Positions 18,659-26,815 are shown, numbered from the stretch's first letter. The stretch is 64,000 nucleotides of DNA from Bdellovibrio bacteriovorus (GCF_001592735.1 NZ_LUKE01000001.1:186001-250000); one strand, 5' to 3'. Program-made: numbers and translations. Notes: generated by a model from the sequence alone, not told the origin.

Positions 18659-20095
18659 ATGAAAAAGATGTTGTGCTTAACGATGTCATTGGTGCTTGCG
18701 GCACCTTTTTCTTTTGGACAGACAAAACCGTTACCTCAAGATCCCCCAAAGATGAATCTGTCAGCCCCGTTGCCGGCAAATTTATTTGTTGAACTGGCAA
18801 AGGCCATCAACCCGGCGGTGGTGAATATTTCCACTTCGGCTATTCCGAAAAATGTGCGCGGGATGCGGGATCCGATGTTGGATATGCTGGAACAACTGTA
18901 TGGCTTGCGCATGGGACCTCAAGGTCAACAAATGCCACAACAACAACAGCGTCCTCAGCAAGTGGGTCTAGGCACGGGCTTCATCATTCGTGAAGATGGC
19001 TTGATTATCACCAACAACCACGTGATCGCGGGGGCTGACCAAATCAACGTGCAATTAAGCGAAGATTCCAAAGACGCTTATGAAGCAACACTTGTCGGTA
19101 GCGACGAGCGCACGGACATTGCGCTTATTAAAATTACACCGAAAAGCAAACTGCCGGTGGCCGTACTTGGGTCATCAGCAAGCCTTGAGGTCGGCGACTG
19201 GGTGGCGGCTTTCGGTAATCCCTTTGGTCACGGTCACTCGATGAGTAAGGGAATTATTTCCTCTAAAAGTCGCAACATCACCGAGATTAATAAAATTCCT
19301 TTGTTACAAACTGATGCTTCGATCAATCCCGGAAACTCCGGCGGTCCGTTAGTTAACACCAAAGGACAAGTGATCGGTGTCAACTCGGCCATTGATGCGC
19401 GTGCGCAAGGTATCGGCTTTGCGATTCCGATTGATGAAGTGAAAGCCATTTTACCTATCCTGGAATCTAAGGGTCGTATTGCTCGTGGTTATATCGGTGC
19501 GGTTCTTGGGGATCTTGATCCGGAAGCGGCGGAATACCTGGGGATGGGCGATGTGAAGGGCGCTGTGATTACAAACATGGATCCTAAAGGCCCGGCTTAC
19601 AAAGGCGGCGCAAAGGTTTACGATATCGTGACGGAATTTAACGGTAAAACCATTCGTAATTCGTTAGACCTGATGGATGCGGTGGCCGATGCACCGATTG
19701 GCAAACCGGCTAAGGCCGTTGTTCTGCGCAATAATAAATCAGTCTCAATGAATTGGACTATCGCTGAACGCACCGAGGATAAAAAGATCGCTCCGGTGGC
19801 TAAGAAAACTTACTCCGGACAAAAAGCTCCGTTTGATTTAGGATTCACGATTGTTGATCCTAACGCCGATTTGCGCAAAGACTGGGGCTTTCCCGATGAT
19901 ATGAATCAGCCCGTGGTCATTGAAACGGCTCGCGGTGGCTTTGCAAGCAAAGCGGGCCTACGCGTCGGAGATGTTATCTTAGATGTGAACAAACGCCCGG
20001 TTGAAAACAGCAAAGATGTTTTGAAACATCTTAAAAAATCCGGCAACACTTTGCGTATTGCGCGCAACACCCGAATCCAAATCATCAATCTTTAA
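18659..20095 (+). CDS. DegP/HtrA-like periplasmic serine protease
   Basis: A 478-residue S1C protease-chaperone: signal peptide (MKKMLCLTMSLVLAAPFSFG), protease domain with catalytic His121 (NNHVI), Asp153 (TDIALIK) and Ser227 (GNSGGPL), then two PDZ domains (about 285-375 and 385-475; the second contains GGFASKAGLRVGDVILDVN). A Gln-rich segment follows residue 85, in the position of the LA loop. It should handle misfolded periplasmic proteins. It is last in an HtpX-like / DUF1844 / DegP gene group, suggesting an envelope-quality-control unit. Confidence 0.95.
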   Translation: MKKMLCLTMSLVLAAPFSFGQTKPLPQDPPKMNLSAPLPANLFVELAKAINPAVVNISTSAIPKNVRGMRDPMLDMLEQLYGLRMGPQGQQMPQQQQRPQQVGLGTGFIIREDGLIITNNHVIAGADQINVQLSEDSKDAYEATLVGSDERTDIALIKITPKSKLPVAVLGSSASLEVGDWVAAFGNPFGHGHSMSKGIISSKSRNITEINKIPLLQTDASINPGNSGGPLVNTKGQVIGVNSAIDARAQGIGFAIPIDEVKAILPILESKGRIARGYIGAVLGDLDPEAAEYLGMGDVKGAVITNMDPKGPAYKGGAKVYDIVTEFNGKTIRNSLDLMDAVADAPIGKPAKAVVLRNNKSVSMNWTIAERTEDKKIAPVAKKTYSGQKAPFDLGFTIVDPNADLRKDWGFPDDMNQPVVIETARGGFASKAGLRVGDVILDVNKRPVENSKDVLKHLKKSGNTLRIARNTRIQIINL

Positions 20096-20186
20096 GATTT
20101 CATTTCTTAAAAACCTATTCTGACGGCTCCCCGCTTTTGATGCGGGGGCGCTAGCTGACGCGCCACCTACTGCTATATAAATAAGC

Positions 20187-20213
20187 ACCGTCTTAAAAAG
20201 AGGCGGTTTTTTG
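20187..20213 (+). terminator. Intrinsic terminator after the DegP-like gene
   Basis: ACCGTCT pairs with AGGCGGT (one G-T wobble) across a TAAAAAG loop, followed by a T run. About 60 bp upstream, CCCCGC/GCGGGG (20129-20147) forms another strong hairpin; the 90 nt after the gene is therefore highly structured and may be a 3' UTR or small RNA. Confidence 0.8.
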
Positions 20214-20281
20214 GGGTTTTCGGTCAGTGTCTCGAAAAAACCAGACCTAGGTCTTTAGTTTTTGTCCTGTTCGCCGAGAAG

Positions 20282-20310
20282 TTGTTAGGACCATAGTATG
20301 GCTCCATAGT
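20282..20310 (+). promoter_or_regulatory. Candidate sigma-70-type promoter of spoVG
   Basis: TTGTTA (20282-20287) and CATAGT (20305-20310) are each 4/6 matches to -35 and -10 boxes, separated by exactly 17 bp, 35 bp upstream of the spoVG start. The spacer contains a small palindrome, CCATA-G-TATGG. Weak boxes, so this is tentative. Confidence 0.35.
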
Positions 20311-20344
20311 TCGCAGCAAGAATGGCAACTAAGAAAGGGCAAAG

Positions 20345-20671
20345 ATGAAAGTCACCGAGGTCAAAGTTTTTCCGGTCAATGAAGATCGCCTGAAAGCCTA
20401 TGTTTCAATCACATTAGATAATTGCTTTGTGGTTCGAGACTTAAAGGTTATCCAAGGTACCAGCGGCCTTTTCGTCGCCATGCCTAGCAAAAAACGCAAA
20501 GACGGACAGTTCCGAGATATCGCGCATCCTCTCAACCAAGAGACGCGCGCGATGATTGAAGACCTGGTTTTTGAGGCTTACGAAAACGAATTAAAATCCA
20601 TGGGTGCAACCCTGGTAAATCTGAAACGCCAAAAGGCGCCTAACAGCGACCATGGCGGAGATGATTACTAA
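20345..20671 (+). CDS. spoVG: SpoVG-like RNA/DNA-binding regulator
   Basis: A 108-residue cytoplasmic protein with the SpoVG core: [20 protein letters not shown], a VRDLKVIQG strand, [21 protein letters not shown] and a C-terminal helix. SpoVG proteins bind RNA and DNA site-specifically and act as post-transcriptional or transcriptional regulators in Firmicutes and spirochaetes. GAAAGGG precedes the ATG. The extended C-terminus ([15 protein letters not shown]) is charged. Immediately after the stop lies a structured RNA candidate. Confidence 0.95.
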   Translation: MKVTEVKVFPVNEDRLKAYVSITLDNCFVVRDLKVIQGTSGLFVAMPSKKRKDGQFRDIAHPLNQETRAMIEDLVFEAYENELKSMGATLVNLKRQKAPNSDHGGDDY

Positions 20672-20673
20672 CA

Positions 20674-20820
20674 GGTTCAGACGACTTCCCTCGTGGAAGT
20701 GGAGCTCCCTGCTCACTCGCCAAGTATTTCCTTTGAATGTGGAGAGGAAGTACCAAAAGCGCGGCTTGAACCCCGTGGAATGTTTGCCCGTGATTACTTC
20801 GGTAATGACGGGCTTTTTTT
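20674..20820 (+). ncRNA. Candidate structured RNA: four-way junction plus terminator
   Basis: GGTTCAG (20674-20680) pairs with TTGAACC (20766-20772) to close a junction holding three hairpins: ACTTCC/GGAAGT (20684-20700), GAGC/GCTC (20702-20714), and GTATTTCC/GGAAGTAC (20724-20753). A UUCG-loop terminator follows 13 nt later. It matches no RNA family I recognise and lacks tRNA consensus arms. It could be a small RNA cotranscribed with spoVG, or a riboswitch/attenuator for the TIGR02147 gene whose ATG lies 20 nt beyond the terminator. Confidence 0.5.
20786..20820 (+). terminator. Strong intrinsic terminator with UUCG tetraloop
   Basis: GCCCGTGATTAC, TTCG loop, GTAATGACGGGC, then seven T. The arms pair along almost their full length. 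It lies between the spoVG stop and the TIGR02147 start, so it either ends spoVG/RNA transcription or attenuates the downstream gene. Confidence 0.92.
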
Positions 20821-20840
20821 ATCGTCCTATGATGTTTTAT

Positions 20841-21653
20841 ATGAACATCTTCATGTACGACGACATCCGAGTTTACTTGCAAGAAAAAATTGCGAAACTT
20901 CCCAATCGCGGTCGCGGCGAGGTCGGCAAAATCGCCAAGCACATCGGTGTTCATTCTACCTACATGAGCTTAGTGATGAATGGCTCTAGACACTTATCCC
21001 AAGAACAAGCTTTTGATTTAGCTGATTATTTACAGCTGACTGAAATGGAAACGGACTATTTCTGTTTGCTGGTGCAATGGGATCGCGCGGGAACTCAAAA
21101 CTTAAAAAAACATCTTAAACAAAAGCTTTCCAAACTTCGCGAGGATTCTTTAAATCTTTCAAAACGCCTGAAGCATGACAAAAAATTGAGCGACCAAGAA
21201 AAGGCCGTCTTTTATTCAAGCTGGATTTATTCCGCCGTCCGGCTTTTTGCTTCGACCAATGACAAAGGCGTTTCGCTAGAAGCCCTACAAGAAAATTTCG
21301 ACATCCCTCGAAAAAAACTGATCGAGGTTTTAGAATTTCTGGTCTCTAGCGGTTTACTGATTTTAGAAAAAAATCTTTATCGCCTGGGCACGCAGCAAAC
21401 TTTCTTAGAAAAAGGCTCGCCCTTTTTATCTAAACATCATGCCAACTGGCGCATCAAAGCTTTGCAGCAAAGTGAGAATATTAGCGAGGACGAGTTGATG
21501 TTCACGTCCCCGTTTTCAATTTCCGAAAAAGATTTTTTGCTTTTACGTGAAGAACTTGCCGAATGGCTTAAGAAGTTTTCCGGCATCGTGCGGGACTCCC
21601 CGGCAGAAGAAGTCGCATGTTTGAATATCGACTTCTTCCGGGTACAGAAATAG
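20841..21653 (+). CDS. TIGR02147 family HTH regulator
   Basis: A 270-residue protein of the TIGR02147 family, abundant in Bdellovibrio and Fibrobacter. The start at 20841 gives the typical opening (MNIFMYDDIRVYLQEKI), then an N-terminal helix-turn-helix (GRGEVGKIAKHIGVHSTYMS, then a recognition region with NGSRHLSQEQAFDLADYLQL). A longer helical C-terminal domain follows (EKAVFYSSWIYSAVRLF). Targets are not known for the family. The reading frame extends upstream through the terminator, but that part is not credible coding sequence. Confidence 0.88.
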   Translation: MNIFMYDDIRVYLQEKIAKLPNRGRGEVGKIAKHIGVHSTYMSLVMNGSRHLSQEQAFDLADYLQLTEMETDYFCLLVQWDRAGTQNLKKHLKQKLSKLREDSLNLSKRLKHDKKLSDQEKAVFYSSWIYSAVRLFASTNDKGVSLEALQENFDIPRKKLIEVLEFLVSSGLLILEKNLYRLGTQQTFLEKGSPFLSKHHANWRIKALQQSENISEDELMFTSPFSISEKDFLLLREELAEWLKKFSGIVRDSPAEEVACLNIDFFRVQK

Positions 21654-21654
21654 T

Positions 21655-22620
21655 TTATCGAGTTCGGCGTCCTAAAGCTTTATCCCAGCATGCGCGGGTC
21701 TTAAGGTCGTTTTTTCTAACAATCTCTATTCTTCGCTCGAAATCTTCCTCTTCTTGAGGCAAAGCCCACTTAGCATTGTTGACGGCGTCTTCGAGTTTTT
21801 TGTCGTCTTGACCCGCTCTGGGGTTAGCACAGAATTTCTTGGTTCTTTGCGCTAAAGCGGCTTCGTATTTAGCAAACAACGCATTCACGTGACGAATATC
21901 AGAGCTTGTACGGAATGATCCAAAGCCCGCGCGCTTCACAGCGGTTTGCAATTCGCTTTCCGTGATATCAGGATTGCGGATAGCGCGACTGACTTCGCGA
22001 ACGCCCTCATCATTGATGCGATCTGGATGATAGTTTTCTTCGTTCACATCGTGGGGATCACTGGTCCGGTGAATCATTTGATACACCAACAGTTCATGAA
22101 TCACTAAAGCTGGGAAAGATTTTTGGTTGGCTTTAATAAACTCTTTATCAATGCGCACCGCAAGTTTGGACTGGCAAGCGCGCACCACACGGTTTACGGA
22201 AAGTGTTGTTTGATTTAAGCAGGCCCCGGTTTGCGCCATTTCTTTTGGCTCCAAATACCAGGTCGTACCTTTGATTCCTTTGCGCAACATTTTAGCGAAT
22301 GATGGCATTTTAGCTTCAAGCGGTTTTAAGTAAATATCCGCCGCCGCCGAAAGTTCTGCGACCGAGATTTTTTCACTGCCCTTATTTTCATAATCATCAA
22401 AAAGCTCATCCCCGACGAAGTTGCCTCCGCCCGCATCCGAGCCCCCTTGGCGCTGTAAAAGTCTTTCGCGGATTTCCGCCTTATCTTGTCCCCAGGCTTG
22501 GGCGCGTTCTTGAAGTTCACGCAACTGGGCCTTTTCCTCTGTCGAGAGATCATTCGCGTGCGCAAAAAGCGGCGCTGTCAGGCTTGAAAGTAAGGCCAAA
22601 CTCAAAATAAAAGACTTCAT
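21655..22620 (-). CDS. Secreted protein of unknown function
   Basis: A 321-residue protein with a signal peptide (MKSFILSLALLSSLTAPLFA, cleavage near HAND). The start at 22620 is chosen for that signal. The mature protein contains a GGSDAGGGNFVGDELFDDYE segment and a central FPALVIHELLVYQMIHRTSD stretch, a pattern seen in several Bdellovibrio secreted proteins. The HELLVYQ motif resembles part of a metal-binding helix but lacks the second His of HExxH. No function can be named. It converges with the TIGR02147 gene, one base apart. Confidence 0.75.
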   Translation of the reverse strand: MKSFILSLALLSSLTAPLFAHANDLSTEEKAQLRELQERAQAWGQDKAEIRERLLQRQGGSDAGGGNFVGDELFDDYENKGSEKISVAELSAAADIYLKPLEAKMPSFAKMLRKGIKGTTWYLEPKEMAQTGACLNQTTLSVNRVVRACQSKLAVRIDKEFIKANQKSFPALVIHELLVYQMIHRTSDPHDVNEENYHPDRINDEGVREVSRAIRNPDITESELQTAVKRAGFGSFRTSSDIRHVNALFAKYEAALAQRTKKFCANPRAGQDDKKLEDAVNNAKWALPQEEEDFERRIEIVRKNDLKTRACWDKALGRRTR

Positions 22621-22965
22621 AGAGTGAACTCCTGATTCGGAGTGAGTAGAGCAATTTGAATACCATTTCATTTTCTATCTCCAGGTTCATAGGTCGAATG
22701 CAGCAGGAGGATAGACGCATTGAGTTAATTAATCCGCATAATTTTAGTAAAAAAGTCTCAATATTCGTTACTTTTTGTCATTTTTTGGTGATTTATGTCG
22801 TAATTTTAGGCACTTAAGATGTAGATAGAATATCTTCACCAGCCCCATTTCGATTTTTTTTCGAAAACCGCTGTCAGCGGCACTCAAAGCAGCTAACGCA
22901 CAAAATCTCTTCTTGCCAATGAGGCCGAAAATCCGTAATTTAGCTTTTCGATAAGTCATTATCAC
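22621..22965. other. Intergenic AT-rich stretch
   Basis: About 345 bp between the start of the secreted-protein gene and tRNA-Gln. It has AT-rich runs and a possible ribosome-binding GGAGTTCACTC-like leader of the minus-strand gene. No convincing gene, promoter or repeat was seen; a reading frame antisense to the tRNA is not credible. Confidence 0.5.
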
Positions 22966-23041
22966 TGGGGTATCGTCAAGTTGGTAAGACAACAGATTTT
23001 GATTCTGTCATTCGCAGGTTCGAGTCCTGCTACCCCATCCA
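22966..23041 (+). tRNA. tRNA-Gln (anticodon TTG)
   Basis: Cloverleaf by eye: acceptor TGGGGTA/TACCCCA, D arm GTC..GAC, anticodon stem ACAGA/TCTGT with loop TTTTGAT giving anticodon TTG at 22999-23001, T arm GCAGG-TTCGAGT-CCTGC, discriminator T and encoded CCA (23039-23041). The U-starting acceptor is usual for tRNA-Gln. Confidence 0.96.
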
Positions 23042-23044
23042 TTT

Positions 23045-23066
23045 AAACCACCGCAAGGTGGTTTTT
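23045..23066 (+). terminator. Intrinsic terminator of tRNA-Gln
   Basis: AAACCACC, GCAA loop, GGTGGTTT and a short T run directly downstream of the tRNA CCA end. Confidence 0.88.
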
Positions 23067-23145
23067 GTGTTTGTGGGGTATGACAGTTCACCACCGATGC
23101 GGTTCTGCGGAGTGGCATTCCACCATTAACTGGGAACAACCCAAC

Positions 23146-24015
23146 CTATTCAATTTCATTCAAGCCGTACATAGAAAACCAGCTTTGAAATTCAGAAAAG
23201 AAAAGACTGCTCTCCTCCACTTGGGGGTTATGGCTACTGTTTTCGAACACTCTAAAAGTGAGCTGCTTAAACATTCCTTTGAGAGAATTCCAAGTCCAGT
23301 GAGGTGCCACCTGATAGTCCATTTTTCCCAATACCATTAAAACAGGCTTATCCAAATCTTTAATCAGTTCTTCCACCCTTATATCTCGGAAAACTTCACC
23401 ATATAGATAATCTAAAGCTGGCATAAAAGCCTCAACACCTTCCCACAGATGGGAAATGTCTTTATCGAAATCCACCCAACTCTTAGCTCGCATAGCTTTG
23501 CAAAATAATACAAACTGGTTTGGCATTTTAACGCGCATCTCATTTTCCAATTTTGCCATATCCATTTCAAAACTCCGTTTCCGTCCAGGTGCAGCTGTCT
23601 CTTTCCATAACTCCTCCGCATCAGACATGTGAATGCCGTGACTTGGGCCCATAGCAACAATACACACAGATGAAACCCAATTCTGAAACTTGTGAGCATA
23701 GCTTAGTGCCATATATCCATGGGCAGAATGACCCATTATACAGATTTTTCCGAGGTTATTTGCTAGCCTAAAATTTTCTATATCCTGCAGGATGACTTTC
23801 AATCGGTAGTCGTCGGCAGAGATTTCGCCAGTCACAGAACCAAACCCACGATGATCCAGATAGATCATTCTGTAAGATTCTTCAAACTTTTCATTGAAGG
23901 AGCGGCTATAAAAAAGGGCGCTTCCTATCACTAAACACACAGGTTTTCCGGCATTTTGATTATCTATAAAAGACAGGTCAAAAGCACCGGCCTTAAATTT
24001 TTTTAACGAATTCAT
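23146..24015 (-). CDS. Alpha/beta hydrolase
   Basis: A 289-residue cytoplasmic alpha/beta hydrolase. The nucleophile elbow is GHSAHG, a probable acid Asp lies in LGKMDYQVAP and the His in NSSHNPQ near the C-terminus. The N-terminal strand VCLVIGSALFYSRSF and DHRGFGSVTGE supply the oxyanion region. The start at 24015 is chosen because the reading frame upstream runs through the operator repeats. It is divergent from a MarR regulator that probably controls it. Base use is more AT-rich than in neighbouring core genes, suggesting acquisition. Confidence 0.88.
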   Translation of the reverse strand: MNSLKKFKAGAFDLSFIDNQNAGKPVCLVIGSALFYSRSFNEKFEESYRMIYLDHRGFGSVTGEISADDYRLKVILQDIENFRLANNLGKICIMGHSAHGYMALSYAHKFQNWVSSVCIVAMGPSHGIHMSDAEELWKETAAPGRKRSFEMDMAKLENEMRVKMPNQFVLFCKAMRAKSWVDFDKDISHLWEGVEAFMPALDYLYGEVFRDIRVEELIKDLDKPVLMVLGKMDYQVAPHWTWNSLKGMFKQLTFRVFENSSHNPQVEESSLFFSEFQSWFSMYGLNEIE

Positions 24016-24028
24016 TGCAAGCTCCACT

Positions 24029-24066
24029 AGTTGTATGATACAACTATTTAGTTGCATCACGCAACT
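24029..24066. promoter_or_regulatory. Tandem palindromic operators between hydrolase and MarR genes
   Basis: AGTTGTAT-G-ATACAACT (24029-24045) is a perfect 17-bp inverted repeat; AGTTGCAT-C-ACGCAACT (24050-24066) is a second copy with one mismatch. The sites start 21 bp apart, two helical turns, so two dimers could bind the same DNA face. They sit between divergent starts, as expected for MarR autoregulation. Confidence 0.8.
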
Positions 24067-24099
24067 ATTTTTGATATAACTCTTTTTAAAAGAGGTTCC

Positions 24100-24561
24100 A
24101 TGCCTAAAAAGATTTTAGATTCCCTTATCGGTATCCAAATGAGCCGAACCATGCTGAGCATGAAGCGATATTTAATTGCCGAGTTTGAAGCTTCACAATC
24201 TCCATTGTCTTTTGAAGACTGGATGAATCTTTTACCTTTAGTAGAAAATGGATCAATGTCCCACAGAGATCTAGCCCATGTCCTTGGCAAAGATAAGACC
24301 ACAATATCTCGATTGGTATCGCAATGGATTGAGAAGGGCTACGTAAAGACCGAGCATGATACGGAAGATCAAAGAATTAAACACCTAACCTTGTCTAAAG
24401 AAGGAAAGAAGCTCCACAACTCTCTTAACTCTGTCGTTCAAAAAGCTGACAGGGGCTTTCTCAAAGGTCTAGAGCAAAGCGAGTTCGATCTGTTCAAAAA
24501 GGTTTTAACGAAAATCCAGGGATCTCTGGAAACCAAAAAAATACCTAGCGCCACTCATTAA
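24100..24561 (+). CDS. MarR family transcriptional regulator
   Basis: A 153-residue winged-helix regulator. The start at 24100 follows AGAGG. The MarR core is visible: SFEDWMNLLPLVENGSMSHRDL, then the recognition helix GKDKTTISRLVSQW and the wing DTEDQRIKHLTLS with the usual D.R...L.LT pattern. MarR proteins usually repress a divergent gene and release DNA on binding a small phenolic or lipophilic ligand; the divergent hydrolase is the likely target and may act on that ligand. Confidence 0.92.
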   Translation: MPKKILDSLIGIQMSRTMLSMKRYLIAEFEASQSPLSFEDWMNLLPLVENGSMSHRDLAHVLGKDKTTISRLVSQWIEKGYVKTEHDTEDQRIKHLTLSKEGKKLHNSLNSVVQKADRGFLKGLEQSEFDLFKKVLTKIQGSLETKKIPSATH

Positions 24562-24645
24562 GGACTCCCCAACAGTTGATTTGAACAATACTTTTACTTT
24601 CTTAAACTCCTTTTCACCCTTACTAAAATCTGGAACTATTAGCTT

Positions 24646-25083
24646 ATGTCTATCCTATCAATTCGCCATAACACCTATGAAGATGCAGATGCACTTTATT
24701 CAATATGGCATCATTCCGTAAATGCTACTCACTCTTTTCTTACCCACGGGCAAATTGAAGAAATCGGCAGAGAAGTTAAAGATTACGTTCTCCATGCGCA
24801 TTTGCTATTAGCTATAGATGAAGAGAAGAACATTTTGGGGTTTATGGGAATGACAGGCAATAAAATAGATTCTCTATTCATCTCCCCTACCCACTTTCGG
24901 AAAGGTGCTGGAGCTTTCCTTGTCTCCCATGCAAAGTCTCAATTTAAAGAACTCTATGTAGACGTTAACGAACAAAATCCCCAGGCGATTGCCTTTTATA
25001 AAAAAATGGGATTTGCGGTTATTGACCGTTCTGAAAAAGATGATCAAGGGAGGCCTTTTCCCATCTTAAAAATGAAGCTATGA
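24646..25083 (+). CDS. GNAT family N-acetyltransferase
   Basis: A 145-residue GNAT protein: MSILSIRHNTYEDADALYSI start, a central strand ILGFMGMTGNKIDSLFISP, an acetyl-CoA loop region FRKGAGAFLVSHAK (a shortened R/Q-x-x-G-x-G/A) and a C-terminal NPQAIAFYKKMGFAVIDRS. It resembles YjaB/PhnO-like small-molecule acetyltransferases; the substrate is unknown. Codon use is AT-rich like the two genes before it. Confidence 0.9.
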   Translation: MSILSIRHNTYEDADALYSIWHHSVNATHSFLTHGQIEEIGREVKDYVLHAHLLLAIDEEKNILGFMGMTGNKIDSLFISPTHFRKGAGAFLVSHAKSQFKELYVDVNEQNPQAIAFYKKMGFAVIDRSEKDDQGRPFPILKMKL

Positions 25084-25115
25084 GGCGGGAAAGCTCAGTG
25101 AAATAATTACCCCTG

Positions 25116-25382
25116 TTAACGACCGCCCACCCGCCGCCTCGAAAAATTCGATACGTACCGTAAGCGGGCAGGCCCCATGCTCGTCATGATGATCGGACGT
25201 AGTCGGCGCACGCCTGCCTCGACGACGACATTGATAAAGGTTAGAAAATCTGGTGCTTCGATTTCACGAAGCCTCTCCGCAACAGTATAGACAATCAAAA
25301 TCGAGTTCTTCGTAGCAACGCCAAGCAAGAGCAAGAATCCGATCAGAGAATATAGGTCGAGACCTTGCCCCAAGTTAATGGC
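25116..25382 (-). pseudogene. Fragment of an RND multidrug-efflux permease
   Basis: About 90 codons encode AINLGQGLDLYSLIGFLLLL, then VATKNSILIVYTVAERLRE and RRLRPIIMTSMG, the transmembrane block near TM10-11 of AcrB/HAE1-type pumps. There is no start and the reading diverges after MTSMG. The rest of the roughly 1000-residue permease is missing, so this is a decayed remnant. Confidence 0.75.
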
Positions 25383-25619
25383 GCTTGGTCAGCAATCCCG
25401 GAGCATCTTCGACTTGTAGCTGTGAGTAACATGGCCATTCCGATTTATATGGTCTAGCAACAAGAAACTTGCTCTTCTCATCTCAGACCTTTTCTTAGCC
25501 TTGTCGTCGAACGGCAGAATGTCCTAACCCATAGATCTGAATGCCTTGTTCTTACGAACGAGCTGATTAACCAAGGCAAGCAGGGTCAATTCCGATCCAG
25601 TAGATTCCCCTCACCATCC
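25383..25619. other. Degenerate non-coding stretch after RND fragment
   Basis: About 240 bp with short frames interrupted by stops on both strands. No recognisable protein, terminator or repeat was found; it is probably further decayed sequence of the same acquired segment. Confidence 0.4.
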
Positions 25620-25651
25620 TTGACACCTCCCAATTAATTATACACTGTATA
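25620..25651 (+). promoter_or_regulatory. Probable promoter with TetR operator
   Basis: TTGACA at 25620-25625 is a perfect -35 hexamer. Downstream, TATACA-C-TGTATA (25639-25651) is a perfect 13-bp palindrome flanked by AATTAAT/ATTAATT, overlapping where the -10 element should be. It precedes the reductase-tetR gene pair by 16 bp and is a natural autorepression site. Confidence 0.6.
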
Positions 25652-25667
25652 TTAATTAGGGGGTTCC

Positions 25668-26204
25668 ATGATCACCGGACACGTATTCATCGCGACAAGT
25701 CTTGACGGTTTTATCGCGCGGGAAAATGGCGACATTGAATGGCTCCTAACTCGGGATGATCCGAATGAGGACCATGGTTATAATGACTTTATTAAAGACA
25801 TCGACGGAATTGTCATGGGCCGCGGAACGTTTGAAAAAGCGCTGACTTTTGATAAGTGGTACTACAATGTTCCCGTGGTCGTTCTATCGACAACACTTAC
25901 CGACAATGACGTCCCCCAACCTCTCAAAGACAAAGTTCAAGTTTTAAGACATTCTCCCAAAGACATAATGTCGCACTTAGAAAAAAAAGGATGGAAACGT
26001 GTCTATGTGGATGGGGGGCAAACTATTCAATCCTTTCTTAAAGAGAATTTGATTGCAGATCTAGTGATCACCACCGCACCTGTGCTTATTGGCGAAGGAA
26101 AGCCGCTTTTTAGTTCTTTGGCTAAAGACGTCTCGCTGAAACATCTTCATACCAAAGCCTTTCCATCAGGCCTGGTTCAATCAAAATACCAAGTGATCCC
26201 ATGA
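25668..26204 (+). CDS. Dihydrofolate reductase-like (RibD C-terminal) family protein
   Basis: A 178-residue protein of the RibD-C / YyaP group: MITGHVFIATSLDGFIAREN opening, GRGTFEKALTF, VVVLSTTL, and a conserved YVDGGQTIQSFL with a late ITTAPVLIGEGKPLF. These proteins bind NADPH in a DHFR fold; substrates are usually unknown. It overlaps the TetR gene by 4 bp (ATGA), so the regulator is translated with it and probably represses the pair. Confidence 0.92.
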   Translation: MITGHVFIATSLDGFIARENGDIEWLLTRDDPNEDHGYNDFIKDIDGIVMGRGTFEKALTFDKWYYNVPVVVLSTTLTDNDVPQPLKDKVQVLRHSPKDIMSHLEKKGWKRVYVDGGQTIQSFLKENLIADLVITTAPVLIGEGKPLFSSLAKDVSLKHLHTKAFPSGLVQSKYQVIP

Positions 26205-26770
26205 CAACAAAAAGAGGGCGCCCTAAAACAGATCACGGCATCAGCCTGGATGTGATCCTGGCGATGGCGCTAGAAATGCTAGAGCACACCGGGCCCCAAG
26301 GATTTTCAATGCGGGCCCTGGCCACCCGCCTTAAAATCACCCCGATGGCGATCTATCATTACTTCTCCAGCCGAGACGCCCTTATGAGGGAGTTGTCCGA
26401 CGCCGTTTATAGCGAGGTTGTTAGGGATTTTGAATCTGCTCAAGGTGATGCAAAAGCGAAAATAAAACACCTGCTGACAAGCTATTACAAAATAGGACTT
26501 AAACATCCAAATCTGACCATCACCGTCTTTTTAACACCCGAGGCTTTTTCGGCTGAGGCAAAACGCATCACGGGGTTTTTACGCGAACTCTTAGAGGCCA
26601 CACAACTTTCCCCCAAAAGAAAACAGATGTGGTTAGACATCCTAATTGATTTCACTCATGGCAGCTTTATCGCGACGGCCCTGGCGGGCCGGTCTAACGT
26701 GGCTTTTGCGAATAAACAGAGCCTCGCCTATGTCCGTCAGCTTGAGGAACTGCTGGATCAAATTTTTTAG
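26201..26770 (+). CDS. TetR family transcriptional regulator
   Basis: A 189-residue repressor: an N-terminal helix-turn-helix with RGRPKTDHG, FSMRALATRLKITPMAIYHY and FSSRDALMRELSD, followed by an all-helical ligand domain. It is translationally coupled to the reductase-like gene and likely binds the palindrome at 25639-25651. The reductase may process the inducer, a common TetR arrangement. Confidence 0.93.
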   Translation: MTTKRGRPKTDHGISLDVILAMALEMLEHTGPQGFSMRALATRLKITPMAIYHYFSSRDALMRELSDAVYSEVVRDFESAQGDAKAKIKHLLTSYYKIGLKHPNLTITVFLTPEAFSAEAKRITGFLRELLEATQLSPKRKQMWLDILIDFTHGSFIATALAGRSNVAFANKQSLAYVRQLEELLDQIF

Positions 26771-26800
26771 CTCCAAGGGGCTCCCGGGCAGCTCCCTATG

Positions 26801-26815
26801 TTCACAAAATGTTAA
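26801..26815. promoter_or_regulatory. TTCACA-N3-TGTtAA palindrome upstream of secreted/TIGR02147 operon
   Basis: TTCACA-AAA-TGTTAA, preceded by G. Its centre is 89 bp upstream of the ATG at 26897. It belongs to a set of similar palindromes in this window (31604-31618, 31627-31641, 37008-37022, 40811-40825). Confidence 0.55.

Noticed and set aside
20674-20772. tRNA-like cloverleaf, possibly an unusual tRNA
   Set aside because: There is no T-arm GTTCRA loop, no anticodon arm consensus and no CCA end; it is better treated as another structured RNA.
22768-22992. Minus-strand 74-codon reading frame overlapping tRNA-Gln
   Set aside because: It is antisense to a clear tRNA, has no ribosome site and no protein-like pattern.
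25383-25619. Possible transposase remnant beside the RND fragment
   Set aside because: No frame gave a recognisable transposase motif and no terminal inverted repeats were seen.
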